39,779 nt of DNA, taken from contig JAJTGB010000001.1 of assembly GCA_021298995.1 (NCBI GenBank), forward strand, positions 1 through 39,779, given 5' to 3'. The position numbers and the translations under genes were made by a program. Positions 1 to 11,889 of the stretch are shown here, in pieces. Position 1 is the first letter of the stretch; each line of letters begins with the position of its first letter. The notes beneath the pieces are model-generated. The model saw nothing but the letters and a program-made list of their open reading frames with translations, did not search any database and was not told where the DNA came from. This stretch comes from Comamonadaceae bacterium (lineage in GTDB: Bacteria; Pseudomonadota; Gammaproteobacteria; Burkholderiales; Burkholderiaceae_C).

Positions 1-33
1 GGTCGCGGGGCAGTGGGTTGTAAAAGCCATTGA
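1..33 (+). CDS. 3' end of an upstream gene cut by the window edge (possibly hisZ, from usual neighbourhood only)
   Basis: Frame 1 reads GRGAVGCKSH* up to TGA at 31-33; too short to identify by sequence. Confidence 0.35.
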   Translation, partial: GRGAVGCKSH

Positions 34-1425
<1,392 letters not shown>

Positions 1426-1484
1426 CTGATTCAACAACGCGCAGCACAAATTTTGTGAACTGACTTAACCTTTGGAGAAACTGC

Positions 1485-2009
1485 ATGCTGACTGAAGACG
1501 GCAAACACCTGTATGTGAGCTACGACGAGTACCACAATTTGATTGAAAAGCTGGCCCTCAAGGTTCACCAATCTGGATGGGAATTTGACACCATTCTGTG
1601 TTTGGCCCGGGGTGGTATGCGCCCTGGTGATATCTTGTCCCGCATTTTTGACAAGCCCTTGGCCATCATGTCCACCAGTTCTTACCGCGCCGATGCAGGC
1701 ACGGTTCAAGGTCACTTGGACATTGCGCGCTTCATCACAACGCCAAAAGGTGAAATTGCAGGCCGCGTGTTGTTGGTCGACGACTTGGCTGATTCGGGCC
1801 ACACCCTGAATGCTGTCGTCAATATGTTGAAAACCAATTACAAACCCATCACTGAATTGCGCACGGCCGTTATTTGGACAAAAGGTTTGTCTGGTTTCCA
1901 GCCCGATTATTCGGTTGATTACCTGCCCACCAATCCCTGGATTCACCAACCCTTCGAAGGTTATGACAGTTTAAATCCCGAAAAATTGATGGAAAAGTGG
2001 AAGGTCTGA
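1485..2009 (+). CDS. Purine-type phosphoribosyltransferase family protein
   Basis: 174 aa; PRPP-binding motif VLLVDDLADSGHTL and LARGGMRPGD. Confidence 0.88.
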   Translation: MLTEDGKHLYVSYDEYHNLIEKLALKVHQSGWEFDTILCLARGGMRPGDILSRIFDKPLAIMSTSSYRADAGTVQGHLDIARFITTPKGEIAGRVLLVDDLADSGHTLNAVVNMLKTNYKPITELRTAVIWTKGLSGFQPDYSVDYLPTNPWIHQPFEGYDSLNPEKLMEKWKV

Positions 2010-2024
2010 AGGTAGTATTGTGGG

Positions 2025-3251
2025 ATGACTTCCAAGAAAAACTCCCACATTTCTACCGACCTGATTCACCACGGCTATACGCCTCCGGCTGAGTTTGACG
2101 CACCTCAGCCGGGCACCTTCAAAGCCTCTACGGTTTTCTTTCCCAATGTGGCCGCCATGCGCCAGCGAGAGTGGAAAGACAAGTCGGCCTATACCTATGG
2201 TACCCACGGTACCCCCACCAGCTTCACCCTTGAAGAGCGGCTTTGCACCCTCGAAGGCGGCAAACACTGCGTTCTAACGCCTAGCGGCTTGTCGGCCTTG
2301 GCAGTGGCCTCTTTTGCAGTTTTGAAAACGGGCGACCATGTCTTGTTGCCAGACAACTCCTACGGACCCAACAAAACTCTGGCTGAGGGCGAGCTGGCTT
2401 CATTTGGCATTTCGCACACTTACTACGATGCCATGGACCCGCAAGACCTCGCGTCCAAAATTAAATCCAACACCCAACTGGTATGGCTAGAGGCGCCAGG
2501 TTCAGTCAGTATGGAGTTTCCAGACTTGATAGAGTTGGTGAAGATCTGCCAGTCTCGCCAGATATTGACGGCTTTAGACAACACATGGGGCGCAGGATTG
2601 GCCTTCAAGCCTTTTGACCTGTTGGGCGATGGCAGCTTGTCTGTGGGACTCACAGCCCACGCCTTGACCAAGTACCCAAGTGGTGGCGGTGATGTACTCA
2701 TGGGCAGCGTCATGACTTGCGACGATGCTTTGGCTTTGAAACTCAAAATGACCATGATGCGTTTGGGCATTTGTGTGGGGCCCAATGATGTCGAAAGCAT
2801 TTTGCGATCCCTGCCAACCATTGCCTTAAGGTATGCCGCGCAAGACCGTTGTGCCAGACAGCTGGCCAGCTGGTGGAAAGATCAAAAAGCCTGTGTTCAA
2901 GTTCTTCATCCGGCCATTGAAGGTTCACCCGGACATGCACATTGGCAAGCTTTGTGTGCACCAAGGGGAGATGAAGGGCATGCCGCCGGTTTGTTCAGTG
3001 TGATGCTGCAACCGACCTTTACGCAAACCCAGGTTGATGCATTTTGCGACAGTTTGAAACTCTTTAAATTGGGTTACAGCTGGGGTGGGCCCTTCAGTTT
3101 GGTGGTTCCCTACAAAATTGAAAACTTGCGATCACAATGGCCCTCACATTTGCATCAGGGCCATTTGGTCCGATTTTCGACTGGCTTTGAAGATCCTCAA
3201 GATCTGATCAATGATTTGAGTCAGGCCGCCAAGCAGTGCTTGAATTTTTGA
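2025..3251 (+). CDS. metC: PLP-dependent Cys/Met metabolism enzyme, cystathionine beta-lyase-like
   Basis: 408 aa; YTYGTHGTPTSFTLEERLCTLEGG, LDNTWGAGLAFKPFDLGA-type segment, ALTKYPSGGGDVLMG (PLP Lys region), SWGGPFSL. Confidence 0.88.
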   Translation: MTSKKNSHISTDLIHHGYTPPAEFDAPQPGTFKASTVFFPNVAAMRQREWKDKSAYTYGTHGTPTSFTLEERLCTLEGGKHCVLTPSGLSALAVASFAVLKTGDHVLLPDNSYGPNKTLAEGELASFGISHTYYDAMDPQDLASKIKSNTQLVWLEAPGSVSMEFPDLIELVKICQSRQILTALDNTWGAGLAFKPFDLLGDGSLSVGLTAHALTKYPSGGGDVLMGSVMTCDDALALKLKMTMMRLGICVGPNDVESILRSLPTIALRYAAQDRCARQLASWWKDQKACVQVLHPAIEGSPGHAHWQALCAPRGDEGHAAGLFSVMLQPTFTQTQVDAFCDSLKLFKLGYSWGGPFSLVVPYKIENLRSQWPSHLHQGHLVRFSTGFEDPQDLINDLSQAAKQCLNF

Positions 3252-3314
3252 GGGTCTTTGTCTGATTGATTGGCAAGCTGATACAGTGGAAGCCATTGCA
3301 TAGAAAGAAATACC

Positions 3315-3497
3315 TTGGCTACACCTAATTACGGCTACGAAAAACGTCAAAAAGAACTGGCGAAGAAACGTAAAAAAGAAGATAAGTTGAAAGCCAAGGC
3401 TGAAAGAAAAACCGATTCGCCCGACGGTTTTGCAGAAGATTCAGACCTGCCAGACAGTGAATCTGTTTCGGCTTCAGAGACCCCCCCAGCCCCCTGA
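3315..3497 (+). CDS. Small Lys-rich protein of unknown function (TTG start)
   Basis: 60 aa; MATPNYGYEKRQKELAKKRKKEDKLKAK followed by an acidic Ser/Asp-rich tail; resembles a recurrent small proteobacterial hypothetical family. Confidence 0.65.
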   Translation: MATPNYGYEKRQKELAKKRKKEDKLKAKAERKTDSPDGFAEDSDLPDSESVSASETPPAP

Positions 3498-3524
3498 AAC
3501 TGAGGCTTGAATCATCAAGCCTTG

Positions 3525-4223
3525 TTACTTTTGGGACGCCAACATCTTCTTCATTTGTGGCCAAATGTTTTTCATCATGAGGCTTTGCGCGCCCTCATTG
3601 GGGTGAATTCGATCAGGCTGAAACCATCTCAAGGGATCAGGGTCGTCTGCAATGCCCTTTAAGAAATGGTTGTTGAGCTCAGCGCCTGTTTCCTGAGACA
3701 CCTTTTGATAGGTTTGTGCCATTTGCTGGGTGTAATTCGCGCCGTAATTGGGTGGAACTTGCATGCCCACAATGAGTACTTTGGCGCCTGACTTCTTGCC
3801 TTCCCGGGCCATGGTGATCAAATTTTGTTGGGTCATGCTCATGCTCAATCCGCGCAGGGCATCGTTGCCACCCAGCTCAACCACCAACAATTGAGGCTTG
3901 TGTACAGTCAGCAATTGAGGCAATCTGCTCACGCCTCCCGAGCTGGTGTCGCCGCTGATGCTGGCGTTCACAACTTTGATTTTGACAGACTCTTTGGCCG
4001 CTTGCTGGCTCATGAGGTTGACCCAACCTGTGCCTCTTGTGAGGCCATATTCAGCACTCAGAGAGTCGCCCACAATGAGCACGACTTTTCCAGAGTTGTC
4101 GCCCTGAGAGGCTTTGACCTTCTGCGAGTTTTCAGATGCAAACGAGACAGAACAAAAACCCGCACAGAACAAGCCCACCACAAGGGAGTTAAAGTGTTGT
4201 CGAAGCAAAGAAAGTTGGTCCAT
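3525..4223 (-). CDS. tesA: SGNH-family arylesterase / thioesterase I (TesA-like), probably secreted
   Basis: 232 aa; N-terminal signal-like segment, GDSLSAEYGL, GGNDALRG, DRIHPNEGAQ blocks. Confidence 0.92.
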   Translation of the reverse strand: MDQLSLLRQHFNSLVVGLFCAGFCSVSFASENSQKVKASQGDNSGKVVLIVGDSLSAEYGLTRGTGWVNLMSQQAAKESVKIKVVNASISGDTSSGGVSRLPQLLTVHKPQLLVVELGGNDALRGLSMSMTQQNLITMAREGKKSGAKVLIVGMQVPPNYGANYTQQMAQTYQKVSQETGAELNNHFLKGIADDPDPLRWFQPDRIHPNEGAQSLMMKNIWPQMKKMLASQK

Positions 4224-4899
4224 GTCAGAAACAATGATTTCGGTCAGTCACGTGAGTAAGGTGGTCGGTGATATAGGTTCGCCATTGGCTATTTTGCGTG
4301 ATATTGATTTCACCGTGAATGCAGGGGAATCTGTCGCCATTTTGGGTGCTTCTGGTTCTGGTAAGAGCACCTTGCTGTCCATCATGGCAGGGTTAGACAC
4401 GCCAACCGAAGGCAGTGTGAGCTTAGCTGGCCAACAGATCTTTGAGATGACTGAAGACCAAAGGGCAGCTTGGCGTGGACAAAAGCTGGGTTTTGTATTT
4501 CAGAATTTTCAACTGATGGGCCATTTGACCGCGCTTGAAAATGTCATGTTGCCATTGGAGTTGTCTGGTATCAAAGAAGCTGGCAAATTGGCAAAGGAAA
4601 TTTTGTCACAAGTTGGCCTGGCAGAGCGTTTAAAGCATTTCCCCAAGGTGCTCAGTGGTGGGGAGCAACAACGCGTTGCCCTTGCGCGTGCTTTTGTGGT
4701 GCAACCTCAGCTACTTCTTGCAGACGAACCGACAGGCAGTTTGGATGCGCAAACGGGAGAAAGCATCATGGATTTGATGCTGTCCATGAACCAAGCCCGT
4801 GGCACCACCCTTATTTTGGTCACCCATGATCAAAAATTGGCAGCTCGCTGTGACAGAACACTCACACTTCAAGCCGGACAGCTCATAAGCAAAGGATAA
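4222..4899 (+). CDS. ABC transporter ATP-binding protein (YbbA/LolD-like); start refined inside ORF 4114..4899
   Basis: Walker [10 protein letters not shown], signature [14 protein letters not shown], Walker [13 protein letters not shown]; in-frame ATG at 4222 ([11 protein letters not shown]) with the upstream extension antisense to tesA. Confidence 0.92.
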   Translation: MSETMISVSHVSKVVGDIGSPLAILRDIDFTVNAGESVAILGASGSGKSTLLSIMAGLDTPTEGSVSLAGQQIFEMTEDQRAAWRGQKLGFVFQNFQLMGHLTALENVMLPLELSGIKEAGKLAKEILSQVGLAERLKHFPKVLSGGEQQRVALARAFVVQPQLLLADEPTGSLDAQTGESIMDLMLSMNQARGTTLILVTHDQKLAARCDRTLTLQAGQLISKG

Positions 4900-4906
4900 T
4901 GGGAGG

Positions 4907-5650
4907 ATGTCTTCTCCCAAAATTCTTTTCGGTTTTCATGCGGTTGGCGTTCGCCTAAAAACAGCGCCTCAATCGATTGTTGAAATCTACTTTGAAACCA
5001 CCCGGCGCGATGCCCGGATGAGGCAGTTTATAGAACGGGCTCAAGAGGCTGGTGTGAGGCTCATCGAGGCCGATAGCATGCGCCTTGCCAAGCTGGCGGG
5101 CAGTCATGGACACCAAGGTGTTGCGGCGCGGGTTGAAGCTTTGCCGCAGGCTCACTCTTTGGATGATTTGTTGGATCAAGTTCAAGGACCACCCTTGTTG
5201 TTGGTCTTGGATGGCGTCACCGATCCTCACAATTTGGGTGCTTGCCTTCGAGTTGCTGACGGTGCAGGAGCACACGCCGTGATTGCACCCAAAGATCATG
5301 CGGCAGGCATCAATGCCACTGTAGCCAAAGTGGCCAGCGGTGCCGCTGAAACAGTTCCTTATTTCATGGTGACCAATTTGGCCAGAACGCTGGGCGAGCT
5401 GAAGGAAAGATCCATTTGGACCATTGGGACCAGTGGCGATGCGCCTCGTCACATTTACCAAGTCGACTTAAAAGGACCGGTTGCCCTGGTATTGGGAGCG
5501 GAGGGGCCTGGCATGAGGCACCTCACTCGCAAAACCTGTGACGAGTTGGTCAGTATTCCCATGCAGGGCGCTGTCGAAAGCTTGAATGTTTCGGTCGCCA
5601 GTGGTGTTTGCTTGTTTGAGGCTGTCAGGCAGCGCTTAGGCGGCTTTTAG
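4907..5650 (+). CDS. rlmB: 23S rRNA (guanosine-2'-O-)-methyltransferase RlmB (SpoU family)
   Basis: 247 aa; [67 protein letters not shown]. Confidence 0.96.
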   Translation: MSSPKILFGFHAVGVRLKTAPQSIVEIYFETTRRDARMRQFIERAQEAGVRLIEADSMRLAKLAGSHGHQGVAARVEALPQAHSLDDLLDQVQGPPLLLVLDGVTDPHNLGACLRVADGAGAHAVIAPKDHAAGINATVAKVASGAAETVPYFMVTNLARTLGELKERSIWTIGTSGDAPRHIYQVDLKGPVALVLGAEGPGMRHLTRKTCDELVSIPMQGAVESLNVSVASGVCLFEAVRQRLGGF

Positions 5651-5656
5651 GCGCAT

Positions 5657-6253
5657 CTACAAAATTCCTGTAGCACCCACCAAACCACCCGCTGCAATCA
5701 ACCACAACAAATGTATGGAAGTGCGCGTCACGACCAGTGTGGCAACAATAGTCACTAACCAAAGTTTCCAATTCTTAGCATAGTCGTTTTGGGCGACTGA
5801 TAAAAGCCAACCAGTTGACACCAGAAGGCCGATCACAATGGGGGCCATGCCTGATTTAAAGGCTCGTACCGAGAGCAGGTTTCGATTCTGATGAGCCCAT
5901 TTGGTTGCTTTGTAAGTTAGAACAGAGGAGGGGAGCAAGATGCCCAACATGCTGAGTGTGACCCCCATCAGTCCAAGCCCCCATGCGCTGGGTCCAGCAC
6001 CGAAACCGCCTCCAGCATTGATGCCAACTTGCCACCCCATCAAGGCCACAAATAGGACGTTGGGGCCAGGTGCAGATTGAGCCAATGCAATGCTCGAGGA
6101 AAAAGTAGCGTCAGTCAGCCAATTCCTTTCATCGACCAAATAACGATGCATGTCGGGCGCGGTAGTGATGGCCCCCCCAATTCCCAGCAGGGACAAGGAC
6201 GCAAAATGCACAAAAAAATCAAGCCAGTCTTGAGGGCTCAGCGAGATGGTCAT
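5657..6253 (-). CDS. Chromate transporter, half-size ChrA-family subunit
   Basis: 198 aa; LSLLGIGGAITTAPDMHRYLVDERNWLTDATFSSSIALAQSAPGPNVLFVALMGWQVG; hydrophobic. Confidence 0.88.
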   Translation of the reverse strand: MTISLSPQDWLDFFVHFASLSLLGIGGAITTAPDMHRYLVDERNWLTDATFSSSIALAQSAPGPNVLFVALMGWQVGINAGGGFGAGPSAWGLGLMGVTLSMLGILLPSSVLTYKATKWAHQNRNLLSVRAFKSGMAPIVIGLLVSTGWLLSVAQNDYAKNWKLWLVTIVATLVVTRTSIHLLWLIAAGGLVGATGIL

Positions 6254-6885
6254 GGTTTGGGCCCCTCGCTGAGTGATTTGGCGTCAAGTTTGGTTTGCAA
6301 TTGTTTCAAGGCGCGGTAAGTGATGTAGCAGGACACGACCCCTAAGCCGAGCAATGCCCCTATCAATGGAAATCTGAAAATACCAACGAACACAAACGCG
6401 AGAACAGCGAACAAAATGGCCGTCTTCATTCCCATGGGGTTTTGGGGAAGTGTGGTGCTGAGTTTGAGGCCAGTGGCAATGATCAAGCCAGCCGAGACTG
6501 CCCCCATTCCTTTCAGAGCACCTTGAGCCGTTGGACTGTCCGCGACACCTCCAAACAAAATGGCCAGCGCAAGGACAATCATGAGGGGCGCCAATAGAAG
6601 GCCCATCAAGGCGGCCATGGCACCTGGAAGACCAAAGTATTTGCCACCAATCATCAAACAAAGGTTGGCCACATTGGGGCCTGGCATCACTTGAGCCACT
6701 GACCATTCTTCTACAAATTGAGCTTTGGTCATCCATTTTCGACGCTCTACAAATTCATGTTGAACGATGGCCAGCACCCCGCCAAAGCCTTGAAGCGCTA
6801 AAAGGGTGAAAACGACAAACAATTCCGTTTTGGATTTTGGACGACTGAGTTCAGGGGTGACAGAAGACATGCCAAGATTATCCAA
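6250..6885 (-). CDS. Chromate transporter, half-size ChrA-family subunit (start may be the internal Met at 6870)
   Basis: 211 aa; LQGFGGVLAIVQHEFVERRKWMTKAQFVEEWSVAQVMPGPNVANLCLMIG; 4-bp overlap with the next half. Confidence 0.88.
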   Translation of the reverse strand: MDNLGMSSVTPELSRPKSKTELFVVFTLLALQGFGGVLAIVQHEFVERRKWMTKAQFVEEWSVAQVMPGPNVANLCLMIGGKYFGLPGAMAALMGLLLAPLMIVLALAILFGGVADSPTAQGALKGMGAVSAGLIIATGLKLSTTLPQNPMGMKTAILFAVLAFVFVGIFRFPLIGALLGLGVVSCYITYRALKQLQTKLDAKSLSEGPKP

Positions 6886-6955
6886 TGAGAAAGACCCTCT
6901 GTTGGATATGTTCGCTCAGAGGCCCTAAACTACGGGATTCTCCTAATTTTGGCCC

Positions 6956-9232
6956 ATGAACGCTCTGGTTGACGTCTCCTTTTTTCCGCGCAACGCCAAG
7001 CCCCTGAACAGCTATCGCAAGTTTTGGGCGTCGCGCTTTGGTACGGCCCCCTTTTTGCCCATGAGCCGGGCAGAGATGACCCAGTTGGGTTGGGACAGCT
7101 GCGACATTGTGTTGGTCACGGGCGATGCCTATGTCGACCACCCAAGCTTTGGCATGGCCGTCATTGGGCGAATGTTGGAGGCGCAAGGTTTTCGAGTGGG
7201 CATCATCGCCCAGCCCGACTGGCAAAGTGCCGAGCCTTTTCGCGCGCTAGGCAAGCCAAATTTATTTTGGGGCGTCACGGCGGGCAACATGGACTCCATG
7301 ATCAACCGATACACGGCCGATCGCAAAATTCGATCTGACGATGCCTACACGCCCGGCGATGTGGGTGGCAAGCGTCCCGATCGAGCCGCCATTGTTTACA
7401 GCCAACGCTGTCGAGAGGCCTTTCCCGATGTGCCCATTGTGTTGGGCGGCATTGAGGGCTCATTGCGTCGCATTGCTCACTATGACTATTGGTCTGACAA
7501 GGTGCGCAGGTCCATTGTGGTCGACAGCAAATGTGATTTACTTCTTTACGGCAATGCCGAACGTGCCGTGGTTGAAATTGCTCACAGACTGGCCGCGCGA
7601 GAGCCCGTACACGACATCGTCGATGTTCGAGGTACAGCTTTTGTGCGCCGTCAAACACCTGAAGGCTGGTTTGAAATTGATTCATCTTCCGTTGACACGC
7701 CTGGCCATGTAGAAGCGCACGTCAATCCTTATCTCATGATCTCGGAGCAGGCGCGTGAGAATGGCGCTACATGCGCCCGTGAAGATGAAGCACAGTCGGT
7801 CGCTGATCAACAAAATGCCAGTGTCAAACCACTCCAGTTTGTGCCCAACCCTCAGTTACCTGCCATGCAAGGCAAAGGCTTGCACAAAGTGCCTCCCCGA
7901 GACAAAAGCGTTATCAGACTGCCCAGTTATGAGCAAGTTAAATCAGATCCAGTTTTGTATGCCCATGCCAATCGTGTGTTGCACTTAGAAACCAACCCTG
8001 GCAATGCGCGTTGTTTGGTACAAGCTCACGGTGAAGGGCATACGGCCAGAGACGTTTGGATCACGCCACCGCCCATTCCGCTCACTACAGCCGAAATGGA
8101 CACTGTATTTGACTTGCCCTATGCGCGCAGTCCGCACCCCAGTTATGCCGATGCCAATGGGTCGCACGATGGTGACACCAAAATTCCGGCATGGGAGATG
8201 ATTCGCTTTTCGGTCAACATCATGCGGGGTTGTTTTGGTGGTTGCACTTTCTGCTCCATTACTGAGCACGAAGGTCGAATTATTCAAAGCCGCAGCGAAG
8301 CTTCTGTGCTGCGTGAAATTGAAGATATTCGCGACAAGGTCAAGGGTTTCACGGGTGTCATTTCCGATTTGGGTGGCCCTACGGCCAACATGTACCGACT
8401 GGGTTGCAAATCTCCCGAAATTGAAGCGGCCTGCCGCAAACCAAGTTGTGTTTTTCCTGGCATCTGCAGCAACCTCACCACCGACCACGGCCCATTGATT
8501 CAGATGTACCGCAAAGCCCGAAGTCTGAAAGGCATCAAAAAGATTTTGATTGGTTCTGGCCTGCGATACGACTTGGCTGTTCAGAGCCCTGAGTACGTGA
8601 AAGAATTGGTCACGCACCATGTGGGTGGCTATTTGAAAATTGCGCCAGAGCACACAGAGTCAGGGCCTCTGACCAAAATGATGAAGCCTGGCATTGGCAC
8701 CTATGACAAGTTCAAGAGCATGTTTGACAAGTTCAGCGCTGAAGCTGGCAAGAAACAATTTTTGGTGCCTTATTTCATTGCAGCCCACCCTGGTACAAGC
8801 GATGAAGACATGATGAACTTGGCAGTTTGGTTGAAGAAAAACGGCTTTCGTGCCGACCAAGTTCAAACCTTCTACCCAAGCCCCATGGCCACTGCCACAG
8901 CCATGTACCACACCACCAAAAACCCATTGCGCAAAATCACGCGTGAGAGTGAAAAGGTCGATGTGGTGAAGGGCGAAAAACGCCGCCGATTGCACAAAGC
9001 ATTTTTGCGCTATCACGATGCCAAGCATTGGCCTCTGCTGCGCGATGCACTCAAAGCGATGGGCAGAGCAGATCTCATTGGCAATGGCAAACATCACCTC
9101 ATTCCCACGTGGCAGCCCTTGTCGGATGATTATCAAAGTGCGCGCCGCAAAAACAGCACGCCCAGTACCTCGCCCAAGAGAGGCAACGTGCTCACGCAGC
9201 ACACAGGACTGCCACCTCGCAAAAAAAGTTGA
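6956..9232 (+). CDS. YgiQ-family radical SAM protein
   Basis: 758 aa; [33 protein letters not shown], radical [37 protein letters not shown]. Confidence 0.95.
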   Translation: MNALVDVSFFPRNAKPLNSYRKFWASRFGTAPFLPMSRAEMTQLGWDSCDIVLVTGDAYVDHPSFGMAVIGRMLEAQGFRVGIIAQPDWQSAEPFRALGKPNLFWGVTAGNMDSMINRYTADRKIRSDDAYTPGDVGGKRPDRAAIVYSQRCREAFPDVPIVLGGIEGSLRRIAHYDYWSDKVRRSIVVDSKCDLLLYGNAERAVVEIAHRLAAREPVHDIVDVRGTAFVRRQTPEGWFEIDSSSVDTPGHVEAHVNPYLMISEQARENGATCAREDEAQSVADQQNASVKPLQFVPNPQLPAMQGKGLHKVPPRDKSVIRLPSYEQVKSDPVLYAHANRVLHLETNPGNARCLVQAHGEGHTARDVWITPPPIPLTTAEMDTVFDLPYARSPHPSYADANGSHDGDTKIPAWEMIRFSVNIMRGCFGGCTFCSITEHEGRIIQSRSEASVLREIEDIRDKVKGFTGVISDLGGPTANMYRLGCKSPEIEAACRKPSCVFPGICSNLTTDHGPLIQMYRKARSLKGIKKILIGSGLRYDLAVQSPEYVKELVTHHVGGYLKIAPEHTESGPLTKMMKPGIGTYDKFKSMFDKFSAEAGKKQFLVPYFIAAHPGTSDEDMMNLAVWLKKNGFRADQVQTFYPSPMATATAMYHTTKNPLRKITRESEKVDVVKGEKRRRLHKAFLRYHDAKHWPLLRDALKAMGRADLIGNGKHHLIPTWQPLSDDYQSARRKNSTPSTSPKRGNVLTQHTGLPPRKKS

Positions 9233-9233
9233 G

Positions 9234-9253
9234 GGCTGAGCAGCGGCTCAGTC
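9234..9253. terminator. Short hairpin in the 19-bp gap between convergent ygiQ-like gene and glnD
   Basis: CTGAGC (9236-9241) AGCG GCTCAG (9246-9251) perfect 6-bp stem; no clear U tract. Confidence 0.35.
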
Positions 9254-11885
9254 AGGATTGCAAGACTTGCAGCAACTCGGTCTCAATCTCGATTTGCTCA
9301 CGGTTGTGTTGAAGCGCCGAACCCTCAATCAAGAAGCTGTCTTCAACCCTTTCACCAAGCGTGCTGATCTTGGCCAACTTCAGGCTGATGCTGTGTTTGG
9401 CCAGTACTGTGGCCACGCTGTAGAGCAATCCCATTTTGTCGCTGGCCGAAATGGCCAACAACCAACTTTGGGCTTTTTCATCGGGATGCAAACTGATGCG
9501 AGGTGCGATGGGAAAGTTTTTGACGCGCCGAGAAACACGCCCTTTTGTGGGCGGCGGCAATTCCCCTTTTTGATCGATGGTAACACTTAGCCCTGACTCC
9601 ACCATGTTGATGAGCTCTCGATAGTGCTCTGGCAGCAGCGATGTCACTACTTGAAAAGTGTCTAATGCATAACCGTTCTTGGCGGTGTGAATTTTGGCGT
9701 CCAAAATACTGAAACCGGCTTGATCAAAATAACCACAAATGCGAGCAAACAAATCGGTTTGATCTTCTGCATAGACCAAGACCTGCAATCCTTCGCCTAG
9801 GGGAGAAATTCGGGCTCTCACAATGCTTTTGCCAATCATTGTTGCCACAGACGGCCGTTCTGCTTTGGAGACGTATCTAGAAAGTTGTCTGGCGTGCCAT
9901 GCAATTTCGCTGGCATCGTGGCGCATGAAGTAGCCGATGTCTAGGGTGTCCCACAATGCTTTTTGACCATCGTGTGGTTCTGAGTGTCTTGCCAGTTCAA
10001 CCAAGGCATCGCGTTTTCTGGCTTCAACTTCTGCATTGGCATCGGGGGCTCGGCCACCCAACATCCGCAAGGTGAACTTGTAAAGGTCTTCAAGGAGTTT
10101 GCCTTTCCAGGCGTTCCAAACCTTGGGGCTGGTGCCCCGAATGTCGGCAACCGTGAGCAGATACAAAGCGGTTAGTTGACGCTCATTGCCAACACGCTTG
10201 GCAAAAGCGGCAATGACATCGGGGTCGCTTAAATCTTCTTTTTGAGCCACATGACTCATGGTGAGATGTTCGCGCACTAAAAATGCGATGAGCTGAGCAT
10301 CCTTGGTTTCGATGCTATGTTGCCTGCAAAACCGCTTGACTTCAAGCACACCCAATTGGGAATGATCTCCCCCGCGACCTTTGGCAATGTCATGAAACAA
10401 TGCGGCGGTGTAAAGAATGTAGGGCTTGTCCCAGCCCGCAGCCAGTTGCGAACAAAACGGATACTCATGCGCATGATCTGCAATGAAGAATCGGCGCACG
10501 TTTCGCAAAACCATCAGGATGTGCTGATCGACGGTGTAAACGTGAAACAGATCGTGCTGCATTTGTCCCACAATATTTCGAAACACCCACAGATAGCGAC
10601 CCAACACAGAGGTTTGATTCATCAAGCGCATTGAATGGGTGATGCCCTGACTTTCTTGAAGGATCTTCAAGAAAGTGTCTCGATTGACAGGATCTTGCCT
10701 GAACTTGGCATCCATCACGCCTCGAACGTTGTAAAGCGCTCGAAGTGTTTTAGCCGACAGCCCCTTCACACCTTGCGTCTGCTGGTACAGCAAAAACGTT
10801 TCTAAGATGGCATGCGGGTGGTTTTGATACAGGTCGTCTTGAGCTACCTCAAGAAGGCCATTCTTTTCATAAAAATGGGCATTGATTTTGCGCAACTCAA
10901 TTTGAAGATCCCCACGTTGGGCCTGCAAATACTCTTCGATGTTCAGCAATAAGATTTGATTCAACTGGGTGACAGCTTTGGCCGCCCAGTAATACTGACG
11001 CATCAAAACTTCACTCGCTCGTTGCTTGTGCTTGCCGTCTGGTGTGCTTTTGGCTTTGTAGCCAAATGACTCTGCCAAGGCGTGCTGCAAATCGAAAACC
11101 AAGCGATCTTCTCGTCGCTTGGCGAGTAAATGAAGTCGGGCGCGAATGAGGCTCAGAACCGCTTCATTGCGTTTGATTTGCTTAACCTCAAGAGGTGTTG
11201 CCAAGCCCTTGGCAGCTAAATCGTCCCATGTCCTGCCGAGGCCGGCAGCTCTAGAAACCCACAAAATGATTTGCAGATCTCGCAAACCACCCGGAGACTC
11301 TTTGCAATTGGGCTCGAGGGCGTAGGGGGTGTTTTCAAACTTGTTGTGGCGCTGGTTCAATTCAAGCGTTTTGGCAACGAAGAATGCATGGGGATCCATG
11401 GCTTCTTCATAACGCTTTTGAAACTGTGTGTAGAGCTTTTTTTGGCCGGTGATCAGTCTGCTTTCAAGCAAAGAGGTTTTCACCGTGATGTCTTTTTCTG
11501 ACTCTTCAATGCAATCGCTCAGTGTTCTGACACTGGAGCCAATTTCGAGGCCACTGTCCCAGCAACTGCCAATGAAAGTTTCCAATTTAGCTTTGAGCTC
11601 TGGAGAATTTTCTGCAATGACACTATCGGGTAGCAACACCAGAACGTCGACATCCGAGGACGGAAACAATTCACCACGGCCGTAGCCGCCCACGGCAATG
11701 AGCGCTTCACCTTGGTCAAAACCAGCTTTGCACCAAAGTTCAATCAGAAGTTTGTCTGCCAGTTTGGCGAGTCGAACCAGAGTGGGCTTCAGCCCCCGAC
11801 CATTGGCAGCACTGTCCGAAATACTTGACCACAGGGCCTGCTTTTCCTGGCGGTACTTGTCTCTCAATACTGACACGTCAGTCAT
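9252..11885 (-). CDS. glnD: [Protein-PII] uridylyltransferase/uridylyl-removing enzyme; start refined from ORF 9252..11948
   Basis: VGGYGRGELFPSSDVDVLVL nucleotidyltransferase motif, LFHDIAKGRGGDHS HD motif, C-terminal ACT-like repeats; Met at 11885 (MTDVSVLRDKY) lies 5 bp past the map stop. Confidence 0.95.
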   Translation of the reverse strand: MTDVSVLRDKYRQEKQALWSSISDSAANGRGLKPTLVRLAKLADKLLIELWCKAGFDQGEALIAVGGYGRGELFPSSDVDVLVLLPDSVIAENSPELKAKLETFIGSCWDSGLEIGSSVRTLSDCIEESEKDITVKTSLLESRLITGQKKLYTQFQKRYEEAMDPHAFFVAKTLELNQRHNKFENTPYALEPNCKESPGGLRDLQIILWVSRAAGLGRTWDDLAAKGLATPLEVKQIKRNEAVLSLIRARLHLLAKRREDRLVFDLQHALAESFGYKAKSTPDGKHKQRASEVLMRQYYWAAKAVTQLNQILLLNIEEYLQAQRGDLQIELRKINAHFYEKNGLLEVAQDDLYQNHPHAILETFLLYQQTQGVKGLSAKTLRALYNVRGVMDAKFRQDPVNRDTFLKILQESQGITHSMRLMNQTSVLGRYLWVFRNIVGQMQHDLFHVYTVDQHILMVLRNVRRFFIADHAHEYPFCSQLAAGWDKPYILYTAALFHDIAKGRGGDHSQLGVLEVKRFCRQHSIETKDAQLIAFLVREHLTMSHVAQKEDLSDPDVIAAFAKRVGNERQLTALYLLTVADIRGTSPKVWNAWKGKLLEDLYKFTLRMLGGRAPDANAEVEARKRDALVELARHSEPHDGQKALWDTLDIGYFMRHDASEIAWHARQLSRYVSKAERPSVATMIGKSIVRARISPLGEGLQVLVYAEDQTDLFARICGYFDQAGFSILDAKIHTAKNGYALDTFQVVTSLLPEHYRELINMVESGLSVTIDQKGELPPPTKGRVSRRVKNFPIAPRISLHPDEKAQSWLLAISASDKMGLLYSVATVLAKHSISLKLAKISTLGERVEDSFLIEGSALQHNREQIEIETELLQVLQS

Positions 11886-11889
11886 GCCA

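Noticed and set aside
5657-6885. Chromate transporter broken by a frameshift
   Set aside because: Two half-size ChrA-family proteins with a 4-bp ATGA overlap are a known natural arrangement; both halves carry the conserved PGPNV motif and look intact.
6896-6922. CCTCTG...CAGAGG inverted repeat in the divergent chromate transporter/ygiQ gap
   Set aside because: Only 6-bp arms with a 15-nt loop; expected by chance and no other support.
7985-8653. 222-aa minus-strand ORF inside the YgiQ-like gene
   Set aside because: Covers the radical SAM motif region of the sense gene; no domain signature and no independent start context.
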